This document shows, in pieces, positions 1-5,892 of a DNA stretch of 5,892 nt. The DNA lies in NCBI GenBank assembly GCA_003233025.1, contig QIKS01000076.1, positions 1-5,892 on the forward strand. The letters are read 5' to 3'. A program made the translations under genes and the position numbers. The stretch comes from Hellea balneolensis (lineage in GTDB: Bacteria; Pseudomonadota; Alphaproteobacteria; Caulobacterales; Maricaulaceae). Under the pieces are notes generated by a model. It was given only the letters and a program-made list of their open reading frames with translations. It did no database searches and had not been told where the DNA came from. How positions within the stretch are numbered: position 1 is the first letter of the stretch; each line of letters opens with the position of its first letter.

Positions 1-831
1 ACCGGCGCGGCGGATATGTATCATAGCGCCGATTATTATTGGCAGGGAAAAGCCAAGGGATTTAGTTTTTTCACCGCTGTACCATTGGGGCTAAGTGCCA
101 CGGAGATGATCGGCTGGATGGCCTTTGGCGGCGGTCAGGAATTGTGGGATGATTTGGCGGCCAAATTTAACATCAAGCCTTTTCACGCTGGCAATACCGG
201 CCACCAAATGGGCGGGTGGTTTAAAAAACCGATTAACTCTTTGGAAGATTTCAAGGGCCTTAAAATGCGTATGCCCGGCATTGGCGGCGAAGTTATTCGC
301 CGGCTCGGCGGGGCAGCGGTCAAGCTTTCAGGCGGCGAGATTTATCAGGCTTTGCAATCGGGGGCCATCGACGCAACCGAATGGGTCGGGCCGTGGAATG
401 ATTATGCATTCGGGTTTTACCGCGAAGCGCCTTATTATTACGGCCCCGGTTTTCATGAACCGGGCGCGGCGCTCAGCTTAGGGGTTAATCTCGGGGTTTG
501 GCAAAATTTATCCCCTTCCGATCAAGCCATTATCAGCGCCGCTTGCCGCAGTGCCAATGATCTGAGCATTGGGGAATATACCCACGAAAATGCCAAAGCT
601 TTAATCACCTTAAAAGAAAATCACAATGTCAGCCCGCGTGTATTTTCAAAACAAATCTGGGACGAGATTGGTAAAATCAGTGAGGCGGTTGTCGCCGAAA
701 TCGGCGCTTCCGATAAGCAGACGCAAGCGATCTATGACAGCTATATCAAAGCGCGCAATGGCTACCGCACATGGACGGAAATCAGCGAGGGCCAATATAT
801 CGCCGCCCGCAAAGCCGCCTTGTCGGGTTAG
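1..831 (+). CDS. dctP: TRAP transporter periplasmic solute-binding subunit, DctP/TakP-like (5' partial)
   Basis: This is the periplasmic receptor of a TRAP transporter; it binds a small carboxylate and delivers it to the DctQM membrane complex. The frame is open from base 1 (the first codons read T-G-A-A-D before the first ATG at 16), so the true start, signal peptide and roughly the first 90 residues lie outside the window. The ATG at 16 is internal. The 276 visible residues carry hallmarks of the TakP branch: GNTGHQMGGWF (190-222), KMRMPG with the conserved substrate-binding arginine at 268-270, GGEIYQALQSGAIDATEWVG with Glu-Trp at 379-384, and PYYYGPGFHEPG further on. In the family, the arginine holds the substrate carboxylate, and Glu/Trp/Gln residues in these motifs contact a bound cation and the ligand. 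TakP binds pyruvate and other 2-oxo acids, so a 2-oxo acid or related carboxylate is inferred; lactate or another acid is possible. It stops with TAG 9 bp before dctQ, in the same operon. Confidence 0.93.
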   Translation, partial: TGAADMYHSADYYWQGKAKGFSFFTAVPLGLSATEMIGWMAFGGGQELWDDLAAKFNIKPFHAGNTGHQMGGWFKKPINSLEDFKGLKMRMPGIGGEVIRRLGGAAVKLSGGEIYQALQSGAIDATEWVGPWNDYAFGFYREAPYYYGPGFHEPGAALSLGVNLGVWQNLSPSDQAIISAACRSANDLSIGEYTHENAKALITLKENHNVSPRVFSKQIWDEIGKISEAVVAEIGASDKQTQAIYDSYIKARNGYRTWTEISEGQYIAARKAALSG

Positions 832-840
832 GGCGGGTCG

Positions 841-1644
841 ATGGATTTACACACGCTTGGAGGCGCAATAACGATTTTGGGATGGCTGTTAGCGCCGCTA
901 TTATTGCTGCCAATATTATGCTTGTTCGCGGCGAAAGCAAAGTTTTCTAGCGACCTTCAATACCAGATATGCACACTGATTGATGACGTCAATATCGCCG
1001 TCGGTGAAGGAGTGAAATGGCTGTTGGTGGCCTTGGTGGTCAGCACCGCCTTTGGCGTTATTGCCTTGTCGATTTTTGGCCAAGCCTGGACAAAATTTGA
1101 CGAGAGCGCCACCTATTTTCATGTCAGTGTCATCTTGCTGGGTTCGGCTGCGACCTTGCTGGCCGGACGGCATGTCCGGGTTGATATTTTTTATACCAAA
1201 TTTAGCGCCCGGCAAAAAGCTTGGACGGAAATCATCGGGTTTTATGTTTTGCTCATGCCATTTTGCCTCGTGCTTTTGTGGAATGCGCAAAACTTTGTTG
1301 CCCTGTCCTGGGTGTCTTTGGAAGGTTCGCCTGAATCCGACGGCATAAAAGGCATTTTCATTCTCAAAACATTGATCAGTGTTTTTGCGCTCATGGTTTT
1401 GGCCCAAGGCCTATCGCTTTCAGGCCGCGCTGCTTTGTTGTTAACAGACAAAAAACACCTCCCCTGCCCGCCCGAATTGATCAACCGTTCGCGGAGCAAT
1501 CAAAATGAGCTTGCCAGATTATCTCGCGCTTTTGATGTTTGCCTGTGCTTGCGCAGCGCTTATGGGCGGTTACGGGGTGGCGTTCACACTCGGCGGCGTG
1601 TCGCTCATCTTTGCTGCGATTGGTGTTTTTACCGGCACATTTGA
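841..1644 (+). CDS. dctQ: TRAP transporter small membrane subunit DctQ; C-terminus probably frameshifted
   Basis: This is the small integral membrane subunit that pairs with DctM in the inner membrane. Hydrophobic segments lie near residues 8-30, 58-80, 93-108, 128-148 and 172-198. The DctQ signature GRHVRVDIFY sits at 109-118. The four later segments match the usual DctQ core, and the first is an N-terminal addition. The ATG at 841 follows the dctP stop by 9 bp with only a weak G-rich stretch as ribosome site, so coupling to dctP translation is likely. As written, the frame is 267 codons and runs 140 nt into dctM. Residues after about 205 stop resembling DctQ, and the last 46 are dctM read out of frame, rich in Arg and Cys. 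A -1 shift at the A6 tract 1450-1455 gives a tail of TPPLPARIDQPFAEQSK and a TGA at 1506-1508 that overlaps the dctM ATG, for 222 residues in all. Identity is secure; the 3' end is not, and the functional gene may end at 1508. Confidence 0.85.
   Translation: MDLHTLGGAITILGWLLAPLLLLPILCLFAAKAKFSSDLQYQICTLIDDVNIAVGEGVKWLLVALVVSTAFGVIALSIFGQAWTKFDESATYFHVSVILLGSAATLLAGRHVRVDIFYTKFSARQKAWTEIIGFYVLLMPFCLVLLWNAQNFVALSWVSLEGSPESDGIKGIFILKTLISVFALMVLAQGLSLSGRAALLLTDKKHLPCPPELINRSRSNQNELARLSRAFDVCLCLRSAYGRLRGGVHTRRRVAHLCCDWCFYRHI
1450..1455 (+). other. A6 homopolymer at the apparent dctQ frameshift point
   Basis: Six A residues flanked by C on both sides are read in the dctQ frame as two Lys codons (residues 204-205). 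Upstream, the dctQ frame encodes a good DctQ sequence. Downstream, the -1 frame gives a Pro-rich then polar tail ending at TGA 1506-1508. One extra A here would join the two frames. The tract is therefore the likeliest position of a one-base deletion or sequencing error. In-frame AAA AAA could also allow ribosomal -1 slippage, but I see no strong downstream hairpin. The exact shift position could be anywhere in about 1442-1475. Confidence 0.55.
1493..1496 (+). promoter_or_regulatory. Ribosome binding site of dctM
   Basis: GGAG lies 8 nt before the ATG at 1505 and is the clearest Shine-Dalgarno match in the operon. It supports 1505 as the dctM start. The start codon is embedded in ATGA (1505-1508), whose TGA would be the dctQ stop in the -1 frame, the typical arrangement for translational coupling between the two membrane subunits. 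Confidence 0.7.
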
Positions 1645-3085
1645 GGCCAGCTTTTTGCTCGCCTTGCCGGGCCGGATTTTTCCCCTCATCACCCGCGATA
1701 TTCTTTTGGCTGTGCCTTTATTCGTATTCATGGGGGTGATGTTGGAAAAGTCCAATATTGCCGAAGACTTGCTCGGCGCTATGGGCGATTTGTTTGGCTC
1801 GCTTAAAGGGGGCTTGGGCATATCCGTAGTTTTGGTCGGCGCATTGCTCGCCGCCTCAACGGGCATTGTCGGCGCGACCGTGGTGACCATGGGCTTGCTG
1901 TCTTTGCCAACCATGCTCAAACGCGGGTATGCGCCCTCATTGGCCGGGGCTTCAATCGCCGCTTCGGGCACGCTGGGGCAAATCATTCCGCCGTCTATCG
2001 TCCTGGTCATTCTCGGCGATCAGCTTTCCAATGCTTACCAAGAAGCCCAGCGCGCCCACGGCCTTAATGCGACAGGCGTGATTTCCGTTGGTGATTTATT
2101 CGCAGGCGCCTTGGTGCCGGGGCTGATATTGGTTATCTTTTATGCAATCTATATTGCCATTGTTGCCAGCCTCAAACCGCAAATGGCGCCGGTAACGCCG
2201 CGTGATAAATCCGTACATATGTCCAGGTTTTTAATCCGCGTCCTCAAAGCCATGTTACCGCCTATGCTGTTGATCATCGCCGTGCTTGGCTCGATCTTGT
2301 CGGGCTATGCGACGCCGACACGCGGCGCGGCATTGGGGGCAATGGGGGCGATTTTGCTGGCCGGATATAAGCTGGCTGACAGTCCTTATAACCGCAAAAT
2401 GATTTTAGCAGCGGCGGCGGGCCTGATATTACTCGTGGTCATTGATTTAACCAATATTGACATCCGGTTTAATCAAGAAGCTTGGCGGGCGGCGGAACGT
2501 ATCGGGCTTACGGCGGCGCTGTTGTTTTGCGGGCTGGCATTGCTCGGCACGGCGGCAGCGCTTAGCGTCTTGCACAAAAAAGGCCAATTGGCAGCGGTGT
2601 CGCGCTCGACCATGCACATCACGTCCATGGTATTTGTCATCCTGATTGGCGCAACCATGTTCAGCCTTGTGTTTCGCGGCTTTGGCGGCGATGAATTGGT
2701 CGCACGCGCCTTGGCGGCAACGCCGGGCGGGACGGTCGGGGCTTTGGTTTTGGTGATGATTGTCATGTTCGTCTTGGGGTTTTTCCTGGATTTTATCGAG
2801 ATCACATTTGTCATTGTCCCCCTTGTCGCGCCGCCGCTTCTGGCCATGGGAGTGGAGCCGATTTGGTTGGGGGTTTTGATGGCGCTCAACCTCCAAACCA
2901 GTTTTCTTACCCCGCCCTTTGGCTTTGCCTTGTTCTACCTACGCGGTGTTGCACCGCCAGAGCTGACGACCACGGCACTTTATAAGGGCATAATTCCGTT
3001 TATCGGCATTCAGATCGTGGTGATTTTCCTCGTCGCATTCGTGCCCGAACTGGCCACGAGCCTGCCCAAGCTCATGGGGCAATAA
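1505..3085 (+). CDS. dctM: TRAP transporter large permease subunit DctM
   Basis: This is the large inner-membrane subunit that forms the translocation path and couples import to an ion gradient (Na+ in characterised TRAP systems). The 526 residues are almost entirely hydrophobic helices. Family motifs are visible: a first-half GTLGQIIPPSI re-entrant region at 155-165, TPTRGAALGA at 270-279, GFFLDFIEIT at 425-434, and a second-half NLQTSFLTPPFGFALFYLRG at 462-481. The two PP-containing motifs are related elements of the inverted-repeat core. The protein is about 100 residues longer than the common DctM of about 425-435. The extra length includes a block near 290-370 with two hydrophobic segments (about 299-315 and 334-353) and a loop near 174-195. 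Long permeases of this sort are known beside TakP-type receptors. The start is supported by GGAG at 1493-1496. The gene ends the operon, with its stop directly abutting a terminator hairpin. Confidence 0.95.
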   Translation: MSLPDYLALLMFACACAALMGGYGVAFTLGGVSLIFAAIGVFTGTFEASFLLALPGRIFPLITRDILLAVPLFVFMGVMLEKSNIAEDLLGAMGDLFGSLKGGLGISVVLVGALLAASTGIVGATVVTMGLLSLPTMLKRGYAPSLAGASIAASGTLGQIIPPSIVLVILGDQLSNAYQEAQRAHGLNATGVISVGDLFAGALVPGLILVIFYAIYIAIVASLKPQMAPVTPRDKSVHMSRFLIRVLKAMLPPMLLIIAVLGSILSGYATPTRGAALGAMGAILLAGYKLADSPYNRKMILAAAAGLILLVVIDLTNIDIRFNQEAWRAAERIGLTAALLFCGLALLGTAAALSVLHKKGQLAAVSRSTMHITSMVFVILIGATMFSLVFRGFGGDELVARALAATPGGTVGALVLVMIVMFVLGFFLDFIEITFVIVPLVAPPLLAMGVEPIWLGVLMALNLQTSFLTPPFGFALFYLRGVAPPELTTTALYKGIIPFIGIQIVVIFLVAFVPELATSLPKLMGQ

Positions 3086-3110
3086 AAAACCCCGCTAAAA
3101 GCGGGGTTTT
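3086..3110. terminator. Bidirectional intrinsic terminator between dctM and the M16 gene
   Basis: A perfect 11-bp inverted repeat (arms 3086-3096 and 3100-3110, each with a CCCCGC/GCGGGG core and an A/T outer end) closes on an AAA loop. On the + strand the stem ends in TTTT followed by AATCTT. On the - strand the stem is followed by a run of T from the A-tract starting at 3084. It lies immediately after the dctM stop (3083-3085) and 20 bp beyond the M16 stop, so it can end both convergent transcripts. Confidence 0.9.
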
Positions 3111-3130
3111 AATCTTGGAATATAGTTTTC

Positions 3131-5892
3131 TTATTTCACAGGATTACCGTCCGTATCAAGCTCGACAATCGGGAAGCCCAATACTCTTAAATCATCCATG
3201 ACAACTTTTTTGTCACCGACGACAACGATGATCATCTCATCAAGATTAAGATGTTTGGCTGCCAATTGATTTAACTCGTCCTTGGAAATCGCGCTTAGAA
3301 TTGCGTTTTGCTCATTGATATAGGTGTCGGACAAATCATAGGTGGCAACCTGCGACAGGAAGCCAAGCTTTTGGCCCGGCGTTTCGTAACTACGGGCATC
3401 ACGTTGGCCGAGAGAGTTTTGCATAAAGCTTAACTCCGCATCGGTCATGCCTGCTTGTTTAAAGGTCGAGATTTCCTTGACGAACTGACGGATCGAATCC
3501 GTTGTTGTATCAGATTTAACACCTGCTTGCGCCCTAAATGCGCCGCGTAAATCATTGCCGTAGAAGAAGGAAAAGGCACCATATGAATAGCCTTTATCTT
3601 CACGCAGGTTTAAATTAATCCGGCTGTTAAATGCCCCGCCGAGATTGTAATTCATCAAGCCGACGCGGTAATACTCGCCCGTTGCATCAAATTTAAGAGC
3701 GCGCTTGCCAATACGGATTTCAGATTGAGCCGCATCGGGTTTGTCGATAAAGTACAATGTTCTCGCTGCAATGTCCGGGAAAGATTTGAGCGGCAGTGGT
3801 GTCGCCGAACTGCCCGTCCAATCATCAAAAATTGCAAGTTTTTTGGAAATTTTCTCAGCAGGCAAATCACTCACAACAATAATGTCGGCACCTTTTGAGC
3901 CGTAAGTGTTGTTGTAAAAACTTTCAACATCGGCCAAGGTTAACGCCTTAACGGTTTCAATGGTTCCGGCGTCCGCATGGGCAAAGCCATTATCCTCTCC
4001 AAACAATAATTTAGTAAACACATTGGTCGCCGTTACCCCTGCATTTTTCTTGGCGTTCTCCAGACCAGCGATCGTTTGCTTTTGTAGGCGGTCGAAATCT
4101 TTTTGAGTGAATTTCGGGGTCGCCAATCTCTCTTTAGCAATGGCCAGAGTTTCGCTTAAGTTTTCGGTTAAGGTGCGAATATTGATGGTTGTGTATTGAT
4201 CACCCGCATTGAAAGTCACCCGGGAGCCGAGCTTTTGCAAGGCATTGGATAATTCTTCCGCTGTCCGGGTTTGCGTATCCTGCCCCATGAGTGCAGCCGT
4301 TAGAGAAGCCAGGCCCAATTGATCGAGGCTTTCAAAAATCTGTCCGGCGTGCATGCGAATCAAAATGGTTGTGGTCGGGACTTCATCATTGATGCTGCCC
4401 AGTATTTTCATACCATTAGCACCTTCCGCTTTATAAATTCCCGGCAAGGTTATCGTCGGATTGGGGCCGGGCGCAGGTATGATAGAGCGGTCAAAATTGG
4501 ATGTTCCGGGGCGAAGCTCCAGCTCCGTCACTTTGGAAGATTGCGGGATGTCACGCTCATAACGCTGCCAGGTGTCGGCTTTGATAATCGTATCGCCTTT
4601 GCCTTTGGGCACAATGCTCATAATCACCGCGTGTTGATCTTTGATGTATTTTTTATACACCCGCATCACATCGGCTTTGCTCACATTCTCATAGCGCGCA
4701 ACATCATCTTTGATGCCGTTAGGATTGTTGCGGTAAGTTTGATAAGCGGCAAGTTGTCTGATTTTGCCAGACACACTTTCCAGACCATAAATCATGCCTG
4801 AAACGATACTGGCTTTGACACGGATCAAATCATCATCATTAGCCCCGCCGCGTTCTTCAAATTCAACCAAAGATGCGCGGGCGACTTTTTCCATGTCAGC
4901 CAGGGAATTCCCAGGCGTTGGCAAAGCAAGCAGGGTGAATGTGCAGTTAATTTCCGCACAGCGATGTCCGGCAGAGGCCTGGACGGCCAAACCGTCTTTG
5001 ACCAGATTTTTATAAAGCAAAGATGTTTGCCCGACACCCAAAATGGATTGTAAAACATCCAAAGGTGCTTCGTCAGGGTGATTGGCGTGAACGGTCGGGA
5101 AAGACATAAACATCAGCGGCAAAGCGACATTGTCCTCCAAAGAAATATACCGGTCTGCGTCAAGACTTACAGGCGTATAGGCAGGTTTTCCCACGGCGGG
5201 GCCGGTGGGGATGCCGCCAAAATACTGCTTGACCCATTCCAAAGTTTGCTGCTCGTCAAAATCACCGCCAATGGTGAGTGTGGCGTTATTGGGGCCATAC
5301 CAGCGCAGGAAAAACTTTTTAAGATCGTTCAAATCCGCCCGATCCAAATCTTCAATATAGCCAATAACCGACCAGGAATAAGGATGTCCTTCGGGGTACA
5401 TAGCCTCACCCACCCGTTCGCCCAGCAAGCCGTAAGGAGCGTTATCAACCCGTTGGCCGCGCTCGTTCTTGACGGTTTCGCGCTGGTTTTCAAATTTGGC
5501 TTCGGTTACCGCGTCGAGGAAAAAACCCATACGGTCTGATTCCAGCCACAACATTCTTTCCAACTGATTGGAAGGTACGGTTTCGAAATAATTGGTACGG
5601 TCGCTGTTGGTTGTGCCGTTCAACGTACCGCCCGATTCGGTGATCAACCCGAAATGCTGCTCATCGGCAACATTTTCAGAGCCTTGAAACATCATATGCT
5701 CAAAGAAATGGGCAAAGCCGGATTTACCGACATCTTCGCGGCCAGAGCCGACATGATATGTGATGTCGACATGAACAAGCGGGTCGGATTTATCAGGATG
5801 AAGGACAAGTGTCAGCCCATTGTCCAAAACATATTTGGTATAAGGAATGACAAGCTCGTCGCTTTTCTTGGTGATGGTTTCGACTTTGGTAA
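3131..5892 (-). CDS. Tandem M16 (insulinase/pitrilysin-like) zinc peptidase, N-terminus beyond window
   Basis: This is a zinc metallopeptidase of family M16, probably periplasmic, degrading peptides. The frame is open through the window edge: 21 further codons precede the TTG at 5825-5827, including PYTKYVLDNG, typical of the M16 N-terminal strand. The TTG is therefore internal, and a signal peptide is expected upstream but not seen. Counting from that TTG, the inverted zinc motif HFFEH is at residues 40-44 (5696-5710), with the probable third ligand Glu122 in FENQRETVKNER. The first half (about 1-430) has the N-terminal catalytic and C-terminal M16 domains, including YGPNNATLTIGGDF at 177-190. 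The second half (about 465-898) repeats the fold but has SLTAALMG at 508-515 where a zinc motif would be, so it is non-catalytic. It keeps the substrate-side LREDKGYSYGA at 741-751. At 919 or more residues, it matches two-repeat bacterial M16 proteins. Cys290 and Cys295 could form a disulfide. The substrate is unknown. Confidence 0.93.
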   Translation of the reverse strand, partial: TKVETITKKSDELVIPYTKYVLDNGLTLVLHPDKSDPLVHVDITYHVGSGREDVGKSGFAHFFEHMMFQGSENVADEQHFGLITESGGTLNGTTNSDRTNYFETVPSNQLERMLWLESDRMGFFLDAVTEAKFENQRETVKNERGQRVDNAPYGLLGERVGEAMYPEGHPYSWSVIGYIEDLDRADLNDLKKFFLRWYGPNNATLTIGGDFDEQQTLEWVKQYFGGIPTGPAVGKPAYTPVSLDADRYISLEDNVALPLMFMSFPTVHANHPDEAPLDVLQSILGVGQTSLLYKNLVKDGLAVQASAGHRCAEINCTFTLLALPTPGNSLADMEKVARASLVEFEERGGANDDDLIRVKASIVSGMIYGLESVSGKIRQLAAYQTYRNNPNGIKDDVARYENVSKADVMRVYKKYIKDQHAVIMSIVPKGKGDTIIKADTWQRYERDIPQSSKVTELELRPGTSNFDRSIIPAPGPNPTITLPGIYKAEGANGMKILGSINDEVPTTTILIRMHAGQIFESLDQLGLASLTAALMGQDTQTRTAEELSNALQKLGSRVTFNAGDQYTTINIRTLTENLSETLAIAKERLATPKFTQKDFDRLQKQTIAGLENAKKNAGVTATNVFTKLLFGEDNGFAHADAGTIETVKALTLADVESFYNNTYGSKGADIIVVSDLPAEKISKKLAIFDDWTGSSATPLPLKSFPDIAARTLYFIDKPDAAQSEIRIGKRALKFDATGEYYRVGLMNYNLGGAFNSRINLNLREDKGYSYGAFSFFYGNDLRGAFRAQAGVKSDTTTDSIRQFVKEISTFKQAGMTDAELSFMQNSLGQRDARSYETPGQKLGFLSQVATYDLSDTYINEQNAILSAISKDELNQLAAKHLNLDEMIIVVVGDKKVVMDDLRVLGFPIVELDTDGNPVK

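Noticed and set aside
829..843. Possible DctP-DctQ fusion by TAG read-through, since both genes share a frame
   Set aside because: The spacer is only three codons, but receptor and membrane subunits act in different compartments and nothing supports stop-codon suppression.
916..1407. 163-codon open frame on the - strand opposite dctQ
   Set aside because: It is antisense to a well-supported DctQ core, its product is rich in Gln, His and Lys with no recognisable domain, and no ribosome site is evident.
1450..1456. Classic A AAA AAC slippery heptamer for programmed -1 frameshifting
   Set aside because: The heptamer is present but not in the required phase: dctQ reads it as AAA AAA C rather than A AAA AAC. 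No strong downstream stimulatory structure is evident, so an indel is more economical.
2447..2896. 149- and 138-codon open frames on the - strand opposite dctM
   Set aside because: They overlap each other in different frames, give low-complexity charged products, and arise from the codon bias of the hydrophobic dctM sequence.
4319..4801. 160-codon open frame on the + strand opposite the M16 gene (also 5078-5539)
   Set aside because: They lie wholly within the conserved M16 coding sequence, have no recognisable domain and no independent promoter or ribosome site.
5825..5827. TTG as the start codon of the M16 gene
   Set aside because: The frame stays open upstream to the window edge and the upstream residues (PYTKYV) continue the conserved M16 N-terminal strand; a signal peptide would also be expected further upstream.
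1..5892. Mobile elements, CRISPR arrays, tRNA/rRNA genes, riboswitches, or an undescribed multi-gene system
   Set aside because: Nearly all bases belong to four recognised genes plus one terminator; I saw no direct repeats, transposase motifs, tRNA-like folds or unexplained intergenic space.

Overview
The window reads as an ordinary stretch of a Gram-negative, probably alphaproteobacterial, chromosome or metagenomic contig. That guess rests on the TakP-like TRAP transporter, a periplasmic-type tandem M16 peptidase and intermediate GC (about 50% by eye). No marker gene here fixes the taxon. Coding density is very high, and both ends of the window cut through genes.

Layout. Positions 1-3085 (+ strand) hold a three-gene tripartite (TRAP) transporter operon in the order dctP-dctQ-dctM: the C-terminal three quarters of a periplasmic solute-binding protein (1-831), the small membrane subunit (from 841) and the large membrane permease (1505-3085). 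Positions 3086-3110 form a strong palindromic hairpin that can act as a terminator in both directions. Positions 3131-5892 (- strand, convergent) hold a tandem-domain M16 (insulinase/pitrilysin-type) zinc peptidase whose N-terminus lies beyond the window end. The only non-coding DNA is a 9-bp gap at 832-840 and a 45-bp gap at 3086-3130, so there is no long gene-free stretch.

How the genes work together. DctP captures a substrate in the periplasm. Its closeness to the Rhodobacter TakP group suggests a 2-oxo acid or similar small carboxylate. It then delivers the substrate to the DctQ-DctM membrane complex, which imports it using an ion gradient. The M16 protein is an independent convergent neighbour, probably a periplasmic peptidase, with no evident functional link to the transporter.

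The most notable point is at the dctQ-dctM junction. As written, dctQ misses the stop codon that would form a textbook ATGA overlap with dctM. It instead runs 140 nt into dctM out of frame, giving a tail that looks like shadow translation. A single -1 shift at an A6 tract (1450-1455) restores a conventional 222-residue DctQ ending exactly at the dctM start. This is a one-base deletion (real or a sequencing error) or, less likely, a recoding site. I found no evidence of a previously undescribed system, mobile element, CRISPR array or RNA gene.
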